A stretch of DNA of 64,000 bases from Meconema thalassinum (GCA_946902985.2 OX336389.2:788082979-788146978), one strand, 5' to 3'; counted from the stretch's first letter, positions 46,390 to 57,228 are shown. Notes: a model not told the origin generated them from the sequence alone. Numbers and translations are program-made.

Positions 46390-47268
46390 TGTACAGCCTG
46401 GGGGGGCAGTACCCCCTGAGAGCCACCCCCCCCCATCTTCTACCAAAACCACCCCAACTGGAAACATTATAATTCCAGGACATATCTCTACACAGCAAGC
46501 GGCGACCACCTAAGCCTAGGAGGTTGGCCAACGGCTTGCAAAACACACATAAACATTTACACTAACAACTATCTGGGGCAGCTACACTGACGCAATGCTG
46601 ACCAAGCAGCGCCGAAACGTATAAGAGTGGAACCTGGACAGGAGGGATTATCTGTTCTGTTCTGTTCTTCGCCAGCGGCCCTGCCCGACGTTCGTTCCAG
46701 CTCTTCACCAGGTGAGAACTAGTTTGTGCTCAGACTCCTTTAATTCTTGTAAACACCTACCCTAAACTTGTACACATCACAAATTGTATTTCATATTTGT
46801 CTAAACTTCCCAAGAGGGACATCAGATTACATCTACTGACCAATAAATACATGGTCAGTAAACTACACGCTTATTACTAATCACACTCCAATTTACACCC
46901 TTCTACCCAACCTGACCTTAGTCATAATTGCCCGTGACCGTAGAAGCCAATAACTGCATCGTCAGATTCCATTGTACTCGAGCACACGACTCGACTGCAG
47001 AGCACAGAATCACTGACGCTGCACATTCATTTAATTGCCCATCCTACTCAGCTGGCAAGCTAGTTTAGCAGCCGGCACTAGACATTCATCCCCTGACAGA
47101 TACTTGCATTCTGCAGGAACGCCCCCAACAGCTTAAGCATTTACAGCAACACACTACACTGGTAGTCTCTCCCAATTACGGGGAACTACTCTCATTTCGG
47201 AAGCAGTTCTCTAAATTGACACATCTACACTATCGTATTTTTCCCACCCCCTACCAAGGGATAAAACA
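46390..47268 (+). repeat. 3' LTR of the first Gypsy element
   Basis: Direct copy of 31557-32437, from TGTACAGCC to GGATAAAACA, followed by the ATAT duplication and then Polinton integrase sequence. Confidence 0.95.
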
Positions 47269-47545
47269 ATATAGCGTACACCATTGTCAACACTAGAATA
47301 GGGGATCATTACCACCAAAATGTCTTGCCAAAGTTCATCCACACCTCGAGAAATTACCTTGAGTCGCTGATAGTGACGCCTAGATAGACGATGTAACTCG
47401 TTAGCGATGCATACATTGATGGGTGAGGGCTTAAACAATAATTTTGGCATTTCGAAGTTTTTGTTCAATTTCTTGAATTTTCCAATCGTGACCGGTATGG
47501 CCGGCTTGACGTGAAGCATACAACAGCTGTAGCCGCAGGACGAGC
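47269..47545 (-). pseudogene. Polinton integrase, N-terminal part
   Basis: On the minus strand this segment reads toward the LTR insertion point and includes KPSPINVCIANELHRLSRRH and RGVDELWQDILVVM. Its last codons before the ATAT site are in phase with the first codons left of the 5' LTR, so the LTR element split one gene. An indel or frame change is apparent near the DELWQ block. Confidence 0.75.
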
Positions 47546-47547
47546 TA

Positions 47548-48473
47548 AGTGAGATTATGCCAGTAGGTAACATCCACAAGGGGTTTTAAAGGTTTAAATG
47601 TCACCCCCGAAGCGGACTCTCTACGACAAGCCCTTTGACTGGTTGGAAACGTTTTTGCAATGATGGTTTTATATTTTTGAGATATATTGGCATTCACTTG
47701 TTGAGAGTGATTATACTGTCTTTTGTGGGCATGGGTGTCCAATAAAATGCATTTATATTTGCCAAGGTCCTATTGCGTATAATCATGGGAAGATGGGGTA
47801 CGATAGAATAGCAGCTTTAACAGACCTGGCGTTAATTTATACTTTATGTTTTAATGACAGCACTAGTACGAGCAAATTTAATCGATGAATCACCAATTTT
47901 AAAAATTTCATTCTTATAGCGAACACCAAACCTCGTATCTGTCTTTCCAGTAAATAGATCTGTGAGAGAGGGTTCCAGTGTTGATCCATAATATTTTATT
48001 AAAATGTTTTTGAGTTGAGCTTTATTTTGAGGCGTGGCCAAGAGTTGTGAAAACGGAGACGATATGGAGGAAGAAGCTGTTTCGACCATGACCAATGATA
48101 TCTTTTTTTTTAACTCAGCAAGGGGTGAGGATTTTTTTGAGACGTAAACACTTGATCATTATCATCCTCAACATCGCTAACACTAGTCAAATCTTCCTCT
48201 TCCTCTTCCTCTTCCTCTTCCTCTTCCTCTTCCTCTTCCCCTTCCTTTTCTACAGCGTGGGCCGATAACCTCGATGTTAGGCCCCTTAAAACAACAATTG
48301 TCATCATCATCTTCCACAGGGTCCTCGTGTAGCGTCGGTGTGGCTTGTGAAACAGTGGGTAGCGTTTCAGATGGCTTGAAATAGGGTTTAAACATGGCTT
48401 TTGGCGGAGGTGCTAAATATTGTTGAATAAACAAAGCATTATCCACATGTGATCGTTTCAATTGACGAAACAT
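47548..48473 (-). pseudogene. Polinton-type ORF of unknown function
   Basis: Several minus-strand pieces form a gene lying between integrase and ATPase. It starts MFRQLKRSHVDNALFIQQYL, passes an acidic low-complexity stretch (a run of GAAGAG hexamers at 48193-48245), then LTDLFTGKTDTRFGVRYKNE with EIFKIGDSSIKF, and ends with a region containing YNHSQQVNANISQKYKTIIA. Layout and position match a conserved Polinton ORF whose role I do not know. It is broken by a 46-bp family A micro-insertion at 48252-48297 and by frameshifts. Confidence 0.55.
48252..48297 (+). repeat. micro-insertion, family A, inside the Polinton ORF
   Basis: gggccgataacctcgatgtt followed by aggccccttaaaacaacaa is the same module as at 2617 and 16367. 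No convincing target duplication is visible; the left side is a CTTCCT hexamer array that may have expanded afterwards. Confidence 0.7.
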
Positions 48474-48576
48474 TTGGCGAATAGTATTTTTGCTCTAATA
48501 ATATGCTTTTTCAGTTAACTCTCTGCTAACGCCAAGGTGTCTTGACAAATGACTTGAGAGGGAATGAGACAGTGCC

Positions 48577-48996
48577 TTAAATATTAATAAAATGATCAAA
48601 CCCTAAGCGATAACGTCCTTGGTTGAGTTCACTTTGTTTGTAAGTCACTAAACGGGCATAGCGTTGAGTGTTCCAGCACTTGGCACACAATTCAATAAAC
48701 ATTTGAAAAGTCATATCTGGATTCACATGTTCATTATAAATGTGGCGACTATTCCGCTCATCCTGGCGAAATAAATCAATGACATTGGCATTGTCACGAT
48801 TAAGTTGTTTGCACATTTTAGAATACGTTTGTCCAAGATAGAAGCAACCATTGGGCGCTGTGATGAGCGTAAGCAAAATATTGGTTTTTCCACATCCCGA
48901 AGGCCCCACGATGTTGCAGCGAAAGTAAGATGGAAACAGTGAACCATGGCGCTGTTCACGTGATGTGGGATAGAGATGGGAAACTATGTCCCCCAC
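48577..48996 (-). pseudogene. Polinton packaging ATPase (FtsK/HerA type), internally deleted
   Basis: The 139-residue frame starts at MGDIVSHLYP and has a clear Walker A motif, IVGPSGCGKTN, near residues 29-39. Family members pump DNA into the capsid. A segment CFYLGQTYSKMCKQLNRDNA follows only about 10 residues after the Walker A helix; in the family these are much further apart, with the Walker B acidic pair between them. That part is missing, yet the frame stays open to the C-terminal GRYRLGFDHF segment. The product could not hydrolyse ATP normally. Confidence 0.75.
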
Positions 48997-49413
48997 GAGG
49001 AATGACTCTTGCTGCTAAATATTCTTCATATCAACTAAGGGTCAGAGAGGCTAGCAGGCTGTCTATATACATGGAACCGAACCTTGTGATAGAAACAGTA
49101 TGCTGGTACTATAGGTTGACGATGGATGTCTTTGGACGTACGTTTATGTCCAAAGCTAGATCTATCCCCATACCTGATTCTAAACAAAAACAGATCCTGC
49201 TAATAAACACTATGTGGATAGGTCCGAGGTGCCACGCACCAAACAGAGAGGGTATGACTTTAAGGGAAAGCGGTTAACCCATGTGAAACATCCTCAAGTA
49301 TCTATGGATGTCACTACAAAAATGTGTGTGGATAACAAGGTGCACGAGTTATAACAAAGTGCCTCAGTTTACGGTGAATCGCTATACAGCTAATTACCAC
49401 CGCATAATTCACG
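48997..49413. other. divergent promoter-side gap, nothing assigned
   Basis: This lies between the minus-strand ATPase and plus-strand virion genes. A plus-strand open frame (48930-49277) overlaps the ATPase start and has no recognisable motif. A DNA polymerase B gene, expected in a full Polinton, is not here. Confidence 0.35.
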
Positions 49414-49836
49414 TTGAAGGCCCAAGAAGAGGACGATGTCTGCACGAAACATTACGTGACCTATGAAATGAAAAGGTTTTATAAATGTATCCCATCCGTA
49501 TTTTTAGTGTACCTGACAAATGAAAACCCTGTGAAAGACAGGAACCATTTACTGTCAGTCAATGACCAACTCTTTACCTATGTGCTTTCTTCAGGTTTAA
49601 GACACTATCAATTACACTATTATGGAACCATTCACATGAAACAATCCATGCCTGATGAGAACCATTTGCATGTAGAGATAAACGGTCATAGGTTGTTGGT
49701 CCATTACCATCAAATGGTCAACGCAGGTGAAGGATTATTCTTCCACCTCATGCTTACATGGGATGAAAACCAAACAGGAACAACTATAAACGATTTCCCA
49801 CTTTATGTGGAACTTGAATATACAGCCATGAAATAA
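49414..49836 (+). CDS. Polinton-associated protein, unknown
   Basis: The 140-codon frame has no ATG at its first codon and continues a little upstream. Visible segments include EMKRFYKCIPSVFLVYLTNE and YGTIHMKQSMPDENHLHVEI, with alternating hydrophobic residues suggestive of beta strands. It precedes the minor virion protein in the same orientation, so a structural role is possible. I do not recognise the family. Confidence 0.4.
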   Translation: MKAQEEDDVCTKHYVTYEMKRFYKCIPSVFLVYLTNENPVKDRNHLLSVNDQLFTYVLSSGLRHYQLHYYGTIHMKQSMPDENHLHVEINGHRLLVHYHQMVNAGEGLFFHLMLTWDENQTGTTINDFPLYVELEYTAMK

Positions 49837-49892
49837 CAACCTCACGTTAGTTGTTACTTAAACTTTCTTGTGAAAGATTGTTGGTCATCATC

Positions 49893-50385
49893 ATGGTGAA
49901 ACAAAGATATGTGGTGAAAAACACCAATAAGAAGACCCTGTCATTGTCAAAGCATGGGCTTAAGGCATTGGTGGATAAGCCCTTACGAATGAAAAAAAAA
50001 TAAAAAATTATGTGTTGACAATAAAGAAAGCCCTTCGATCAGCACGGAGAAGTGTTATTCCAAAACGACAGCGACAGGTTTAAAACATGGGCGAGTGATT
50101 GTTGTCCCCAAATAAGCGGGATTTTTACCTGCTTTATTCGTCGGTCTGGCTGCTCTGGGTTCACTTTTGGGTGGTGCCAGTGCGGTGGCGAAAACCATTA
50201 AAGCTGCACAGCAGGGCCAGCAACAATTGAAAGAAAGTCAGCGACACCATGAAACGATGGAAGCGATTGCTATGGGGGCTAGAAACGCTAATTTAAAGCC
50301 AGCCTTTATCAACAAGGATTTGGGATTTCCCCATCTCGAAATATTTTTTTTTACCGCAGCAATAGAAAGACATGCCCTGACTTAG
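49893..50385 (+). pseudogene. minor virion protein with hydrophobic segment
   Basis: The gene starts MVKQRYVVKNTNKKTLSLSK and is basic at the N-terminus, like small virion proteins of Polintons. After stops and frame changes around 50010-50115, a Gly/Ala/Leu-rich segment (50125-50200) is followed by KTIKAAQQGQQQLKESQRHH, an amphipathic stretch. This basic-hydrophobic-helical layout upstream of the protease is typical of Polinton minor virion or membrane-active proteins. No active product is expected. Confidence 0.5.
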
Positions 50386-50435
50386 CAACAAGTAAAAAGC
50401 TATGCTAAAAACTAAAGCTTGCTCATTTTCGAGGT

Positions 50436-50753
50436 GTGTTTATGTGGAATCAATTACCCCCACGACCCTGGAAACAGGAATGTGCCGTTCTAAATTTGGA
50501 TGATCACCGAGGAACCGGAACACTTTATGTAGCCTATGTGAAAGAGGGATCCACGCTATGGTACTTTCACAGTTTTTGGAATCTTCCCCCGCTCATGGAA
50601 CTAGTGACCTGTTTTGGAAACAGGACCAAGATATATTATAATGTGAAACGTGAGCAAACGTTTAACAGTCAAGAGTGCGGGCGTTTGTGTTTAATGTTTT
50701 TATATAAGACACAGCATAAGCATAAACGTCAACAGTATGTCGGCAGAAAGTAA
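50436..50753 (+). pseudogene. adenain-like cysteine protease, catalytic residues lost
   Basis: The 105-residue protein resembles the Ulp1/adenovirus-type maturation protease of Polintons, which cleaves capsid precursors. Recognisable segments are QLPPRPWKQECAVLNLDD, VAYVKEGSTLWYFHSFWNLP and NSQECGRLCLMFLYKT. The nucleophile Cys in QECG is present. At the place of the catalytic His the sequence is GTLYVAY (Leu), and the expected acidic residue in the YF.SF block is His. The frame is open but the triad is destroyed by point changes. Confidence 0.7.
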
Positions 50754-50814
50754 GACGTTTACACAGCATGGATGTTGACCTGAAGTCAGCCTGGACATAT
50801 ACCCGCCTATCGAA

Positions 50815-51460
50815 TTGAGAGAGAGACCTTATTGTGTGGGACGTGTTTCTCTTGAAACATACAATAGAATATACAACATACGTGAAAATGTGAACAACAA
50901 GTTTTACTATGATGATTCTGTGCTCACCCTGAACCCTGGTGGATATTCGATAGGTGATATTTATGAACACATGTATGTGGTGATGTTCAATGAATATGGT
51001 TTAAAGTCATTTCTTGATGGAACGCACACATTTGAACTTACAGGAAATACCAACACTCATCGCTGCAGTATTTTCACCACATTCAAAATTGACTTTAAAA
51101 CACACACCGATTCCATTGCTCCTTTACTAGGATTTAAAGCACGCATGTTGGAGACCAATAAAAACATGATTCAGACTATGAAGTGAAATTAATTGAGGAC
51201 CATAACGCGTCGGTGACGTGTAATATTATTACCCAAGTGTACACCAATTAAGAACCATCGCATACGCTTTATGATTTAATTGTGACATCACTCAGTGGCT
51301 ATATTATTCGTGAAAACCCTCCAGTGGTGCTTTTTAATTCAGTGGCTCTTAATTGTATTAGTAATATAACGTCAAGACTGATCAATAAACACCAACAACT
51401 CATTCAACTAGATTCTACCACACCAGTGACTTACAAGTTTGTTCTAAAGTCACTATGAAT
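50815..51460 (+). pseudogene. minor capsid (penton-like) protein
   Basis: The open part (50815-51186) begins inside the gene and contains YNIRENVNNKFYYDDSVLTL and FKIDFKTHTDSIAPLLGFKA. Similarity continues after a frame change near 51180 and a stop near 51248 to about 51460. Its position just upstream of the major capsid gene and its beta-rich look fit the Polinton minor capsid protein that forms the pentons. Assignment is from gene order and overall resemblance. Confidence 0.5.
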
Positions 51461-51582
51461 TTGGTGTATAAACAACAACAACAACACCTAGAAATGGTGT
51501 TAGTTTTTGCCACGTGAATACACGTTAACATCTAAGGACAAGCAGATTTTACAGCATCTGGTTTACCACGTCAGCCCCCACG

Positions 51583-52800
51583 ATGAATTCTATCCTAGAG
51601 GTGGTGAACTGCATCAAGGAGCAACAAGGGGTGGTAAGAATTGATCCCCATTCCTATCAAGCTCAAACACCTGGACTCAATAACAATGATTAAATTCAAT
51701 TTGTTATCAACAACCAAGATATTTACACCCTACCGCATGAAAGAGTCATTCAGATTGAAGGTCGGCTCACCAAAGATGATGGCTCTACACTCACCACATC
51801 CAAGTTAGCCAACCATGCTTTTGTCTTTCCGTTTTCTGAGATGCGCTATGTGATTAACTATATTGTGGTGGATAGCACTCGAATTGTGGGTATTTCAATT
51901 GTCATGAAACTTTACCCCTCTTATAGTGAAGAAGAAGGTAAAACACTTTGCATGGCAGGTTGGTCCCTTGACTCGACCAATGACTGGATGGTAAACACCG
52001 ATGGCACCTTTACTGGATTTTTACCTCTTAAACTGATTTTAGGCTTTGCTGAAGATCACCAGCGCATTGTGGTCAACGCAAGGCAAGTACTTTATCTGGT
52101 TAGAGACAGGATTGCCCTGATAACAATGCACTCAAGGGAGCTGAAGATGGACCCATAGATTCAAATATTCAACTACAACGAATGCTATGGAAAGTGCCCC
52201 ATGTGACCCTTGCCGATAGCAAAAAAAATAGACATGCTCAAGATTGTGGGAAGAGATATGCCTTTACCCATGGAATTTAGAAGTTGGGCGCTCCATGAGT
52301 ACCCTCTATTGCCCACGACCAACACACACAGCTGGTCTGTAAAAACAGCCCGCTATACAGAGAGACCTCTCTACATTATCGTGGGTTTTCAAACCAATCG
52401 CAACTACCAAAAAAAAGATGCCACGCAATTTGATCACCTGCAATTGAGAAATGCACGTTTTTTCCTCAACGGAACTGTATTTCCCAATGAAGGACTGGAT
52501 TTGTTTTTTTCAAAAAATCAGTTTGGGCCCCTGTACGACTTGTTTTCTAAATTTCGATGGTCGTATTATCAAAAAGAGAACGGCCCCATGCTGCTACCCC
52601 AAGCGTTTAAGGCAAGGGCGCCACTGATTGTCTTTGACTGTTCTTACCTGGAAGAGTCTGTCAAGCCATCCAATATTGACATTCGACTAGATTTTGAAAC
52701 GCATGGCAATGTACCAGCCAATACCATGGCCTACTGTTTGATTATTCATCACAAACAAGCCAACTATTATCCACTACCCAACCAAGTGACGAGTGTATAA
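51583..52800 (+). pseudogene. double jelly-roll major capsid protein
   Basis: The gene starts at ATG 51583 (MNSILEVVNCIKEQQGVVRI) and ends at TAA 52798-52800. The C-terminal half is the best preserved: ERPLYIIVGFQTNRNYQKKD, the FPNEGLDLFFSKNQFGPLYD segment and PLIVFDCSYLEESVKPSNID match the Polinton/adintovirus capsid family. Lesions are a TAA at 51691, a frame change near 52110 and a second, compensating one near 52225 at an A run; about 115 bases between them are read out of frame. A full capsid would be roughly 400 residues, as here. No capsid can be made. Confidence 0.75.
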
Positions 52801-52815
52801 ATAACAGGCCAACCC

Positions 52816-53110
52816 ATGTCAAGCCGCTCAGTCATGCCTTGCTTTAAAGCCATAAGAGGTGTCACACCCATGAATTTAAACTCTGAGGAACAACGTTTCA
52901 AGACCTTTGCGACGTCGCTTGGGCATTTCGTAAACCCTCAAGCCTTGGCAGCCGCTGGTTTCTATTATTTAAAAACAAGAGATGAAGTGAAATATGCCTC
53001 TTGTTCCATTACCATAGACCAATGGGAAGAGAGTGATGAACCCATGCGGGAAGTTCAGCGCTGATCACCCGCCTGCCCCTACCTATGTAGAATGGAGATG
53101 GTAAATATAC
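52816..53110 (+). pseudogene. BIR-domain (IAP-like) relic
   Basis: Fifteen bases after the capsid stop, an 82-codon frame begins MSSRSVMPCFKAIRGVTPMN and carries a baculoviral-IAP-repeat-like domain: EEQRFKTFATS, LAAAGFYYLKTRDEVKYASC and WEESDEPMREVQR. Beyond a TGA at 53062-53064 the frame continues with SPACPY, the end of a BIR. Of the four zinc ligands the first Cys is Tyr and the His is Val; the other two Cys remain. IAPs block caspases, and virus-like elements can carry them. The gene is dead. Adjacency and orientation suggest it belonged to the Polinton. Confidence 0.6.
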
Positions 53111-56100
53111 CCTGCAATTTTGGCTACCCCTCACTAGTGCCTTTGAGTGTTTAAAAAAGTTATGATACGTGCGTAGCTCACAGTCGAAAACACCCAGCTT
53201 AGAGATATTGGGACATCATCGGTGTCATGGACGTTATAAACACAAAAGACTGTATTGTTGTATGAGTTGTACCGTCCCTATACCAAAATGACAAAGGCAT
53301 GTTGAGCCCGTTAGAGGAGGTTATCCTGGTACCATCCGCCGAATTAATGGCACTTCGAATGATCCCATCCTCCGAAACCACACCTGAGAGTATCGGATGC
53401 ATTTCTAAATGGGCTTGTACAGCACGAGGGGCTTTGATCCGGGGGATCTGGGTTATATGTACGTAAGTCAAAGACGCCGAAAGAAATACACCCGCAAAAA
53501 CACAAAACATAAATAAAAGAGATCCAGTCTTAAGTAAAATTTCATGCGTGATTTATTCATCAAAGAAACCCCTATCCTACTTCGGAGGGTTTCAAAATCG
53601 GCTAATCCACTAACTAGTTACATACAATGACTCGACTATATCCCTAACTGTAACTACTAACCCTCACGAAGGTCCTAGTTACACAGAGAAAACAAACAAG
53701 CAACAACAATACTGGGCTCGTGGCACAAACAGAATCTACGCGAAAGCAAGTTATAGCAAATGACTCGGTGAAATTTACATTTAACATAATGGCAAACCGA
53801 TCCCTGAAGTTAGGATGGTACCACTTCCACATTTACAATTACATTTAAATTCTAGCTAAATCCTGAAGTTAATAAAATGTTATGACGGGATGCGTCGATG
53901 ACCAAAACATTAAGACAAGAGCTAATGATAGTAGACCAAGGACTATATAAAAATGCATAGGAAAATACACTCTTTCGAACTAGCAGGTTTACACGTTTGA
54001 TAATGCACTCAAAATAAGAGAAATACACACGCACCCAAGCCTGCCATCGAGAATTGGGAAAACTGTTTACCCCCAACCGTCATCTCAAGCATGTCATTTA
54101 GGTTGGCAATAGTGCAATCATCACCGCGACTTACGTTGCATAGAATCACGCGTATCACAAATTACTAACTAATGGTTCCAGCGAATCTAGTCGTCGAATA
54201 GCAAAATAGTGTCAGCTCATTTAAGTTTCACCTGCATAAGGAAATGATGAAGATCCAGGTGTCGGAGTAAGTATTACAAGAGAAAATGTTTCAAGTTTAT
54301 CAGGCTCAAATTATTCATTAATCATCACGTCCATTTAATAGAGTGAGTAGAATTATTTAGGTTCAGGTTTATGTAAATATTTAGTTGGATCATAATAAGA
54401 CACCAGTCGAAGGCCTAAGAAATTTCCTCAGAATTTCTCGAAAATATGACTACCAATTAGTCGCTATAATTCACTGAGCAAAGAATGGCTCGTGTAGCAA
54501 TAACACGTTGCCTGACTTACAGACACTTGCGCATCTTACCATCATCGGACGACCTGCCGGAAATACCAATAAGAACAGTGTTCTAAGACACTACAAATAC
54601 ATCGATTACTAGCCTTTATACACGACCTGGGTCAATTTACATTAGAAGATAAACCAATTATAACAACTTGCTAGATGATATTAATTCACCAGCGAAAATG
54701 TTAATACTGAATTCGTCCTCGCTCATAGCGGTATTACTCATATGTTTGGCCGTCAATGACCGTCCTCATAGCATGTGATACAACACTCCTAATTCAAGGT
54801 CTCCACATTCCTCGAATGACAGGTGAACGTCATTTGTCAAAAAAAAAATCGATCAATAAAAAGTAGGTCTCGCTAGGTAGAAACCAGTTAGTTGATCGCG
54901 CGCTGCACTGCTGATTGTGTCATAAACTAGCGTGCGGTTCAAATCTCAACACTTGCATTAACTGTGCGTTTTATATCTGACAGAATACACTCAATAAAGT
55001 TCTAAAACGCTGTGTAGATTATCAATGCAATTGTTCTTATTCCTCACGAGTGTTCTTCCGTTCACTAATATAACATGTTTCAAGTTTCAAAGATCACAAA
55101 AACGTAGACTTTACACTTAGCAGTTCTGACTGCTTTGAACACAGATATATTCTACTGCATATCTCTGCTCATTCCAAACATTATGGTTATGGGATATGTG
55201 CGGTCAGTCTGGCACATGTCAAAACCAAGACAACACCTATCTCTGCTGTGTTGGTTCTACAATGATACATCTGGATACTCCTTAGTTCACATCCAGGTTA
55301 ATTCACACTGACTGTTCATGTGTACGTACCCACTCGGAACTGTGTGGTAAAAATGTGACCGCAAATGTAACTAAATCATACGAAAAATATGGTAGGATCA
55401 CTCGCCTAACCAACCGATACGTGAATATAAATTCAAAGTAAAATTGAGGAGTCTAAGTATAGGGTTTGCCCAAAGAGATGAAGAATGAGTCTTCACTTTG
55501 AAGGTTGTCAGTTCTCTGACATGAAATACAGCCTTGACATGGCTGATAATATGCTGAAATACACAACCTGTACACGTGCACTTTGATTTGGCGTTATAGA
55601 GTGGCTCACAAAGATTCATCCCAGTACCAAGAATGAAAGTACTAGATAACATAGTCCTGCCTAATGGTCTCTATCCTGTTACGGCTATAAAATACTACTA
55701 ATGATGTCTGCCCAGACAAACTTTGTACAATAAGGGTTTTACAGAACTCACGGCTACTCAGACATGGTTGGTCACCTCTCGAATTCCAGTATGAGAGGGG
55801 TAATTCGACTCCAATCCTGAGGAAGGATTATTAGGCTCCATAATTAAGGTCTTGGACCTCGGCCTGTCCATCGCGTTCCTCCATCTCCATGGTCTGTAGT
55901 TCTCGTCCTCCATTACAAGGTTTGTCCTCAACATCTCTGCTGGACATTCCTCCTCCATGGCAGTTGTTTCTTCGGCGTTACCCTCACATTAGGGTTTCTC
56001 ACTCCACACTGGACCTCACGTGCGTAGAATATAATTTGACAAACACGTGGTCAATCGCACACGACATTGTGTCATAAATTCACAGAAGTTACTGGTTTAA

Positions 56101-56640
56101 AACTGTACAAAGTTGACAACATTGCAGCTACACTAATGCTGGTTCATACAAAAATGGCCTTTATAAATTCCTGCCACTGACTCTAAAGATATTCAGGTGA
56201 TATCTTACACACAGAATTTATCACTGGCACACACTGAAAATCACACAAAATCACGTCCATCACGTGGAAATAAGTACAAATCGTGACATGGCTAGTGATT
56301 GCGTTAACAACATAGTTGAATAGGCTATAATAGTCAAACGTAGCCTCAATACTTTTGAGCTTGGTTGCAGATTGAAGTGAACCAGCTTGCACGGCGTGGT
56401 CACTTACACAAATTACAAGTCTTTCACGTTGTCGTGACTGTGAGCCTCCATGGTTCAGAACCCAGGACTGCGGTTCGGAGGAACATTATATATGGGCAAT
56501 AGAGTTATTATTATTATTACTAAGTTGGATGTGAGGTTTTGTAAGCCAGAATGCATTGCTCAAGGAAATAAGACTGATGGAGCCAGGATGTGTACAGAGG
56601 TCTGTAAATATTGATTGGTACAGAAGGACACTTGGTCGAG
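53111..56640. other. about 3.5 kb without recognised genes
   Basis: Only short open frames are present. The right terminal repeat of the Polinton should lie here if the element is complete, but I cannot find an inverted counterpart of the sequence left of 30890 by eye. A short TTA run lies at about 56508-56522, close to the next element. Confidence 0.35.
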
Positions 56641-57225
56641 TACTCTGTACTGTAGAGAGAGAGTGATTCATGGTCGCAAGCTAGTCCAGAAATTGAACCC
56701 TGGAAGTCACGTAGACGCTAGTATGGGCAGTCGCCGCTAGCTTAGGGAGCAGCACTTGCTGGGTGCTGAGGGTGGAATGGACCACAGGCCTCAGTGGAAG
56801 GGAGAGATGGACTCCGGTCATCTCTAGTTGGATATAATGGTATACAAAATGGCGAGCGGGGTTCTCTCGCCTCAGTTCTTGCCAGAGTAACGTCGTAACG
56901 CACGCGAGCAGAATTCAGCCTCGCGGAGACATGCTAAAAGTCAAGTAGCAGTAAAGACTTAGTAGCGCCAATTCAGACCTGCGTGCACTTCCAAAAGCAA
57001 CTTCATATAATTTGTATATAGTGTATATACTTCGACTGCCAAGGCATAATAAATCGGCAGTAGTTCAAGGGAAGTTCATCTTTTATTCCGGAAGTTCCGG
57101 GACTAGCCTACAAAACTCAAGTTCCCTTATCTAGTGAACCGCTCGGCTAGGAGGGAAAATCGTCGGAGGACCTGTCAACCTGCCAGAACGTCTCACAGGC
57201 CAGGTTGGTCACGACAGGCCTTACT
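56641..57225 (+). repeat. 5' LTR region of the second Gypsy element (boundaries approximate)
   Basis: The LTR must end just before the primer site at 57229. It contains an AATAAA at 57048-57053, a plausible polyadenylation signal in the R region, and TATATA-like words at 57016-57030. The start cannot be fixed because the 3' LTR lies outside the window. Confidence 0.45.
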
Positions 57226-57228
57226 TTT

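Larger units (their letters stand above)
31557..47268 (+). mobile_element. Ty3/Gypsy LTR retrotransposon inserted in the Polinton
   Basis: The 15.7-kb element is bounded by direct LTRs beginning TGTACAGCC and ending GGATAAAACA, with the 4-bp target duplication ATAT at 31553-31556 and 47269-47272. Internal order is PBS, gag, OTU domain, aspartic protease, RT, RNase H, integrase, then a long non-coding tail. Protease-RT-RNase H-integrase order is diagnostic of Ty3/Gypsy (Metaviridae-like) elements. The unusual size comes from a P-like transposon in RT (1.79 kb) and 5.3 kb between pol and the 3' LTR. gag-pol carries several frame breaks, so this copy is not autonomous as sequenced. Confidence 0.93.

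Noticed and set aside
46245..46546. Open frames in the 3' LTR (also 31426-31734 in the 5' LTR)
   Set aside because: Non-coding LTR sequence; the apparent fusion of LTR and integrase frames at 31426-31725 is an insertion-junction artefact.
48183..48310. Poly-Glu or Gly-Arg protein
   Set aside because: Product of a hexanucleotide array plus a micro-insertion within the Polinton ORF, not a separate gene.
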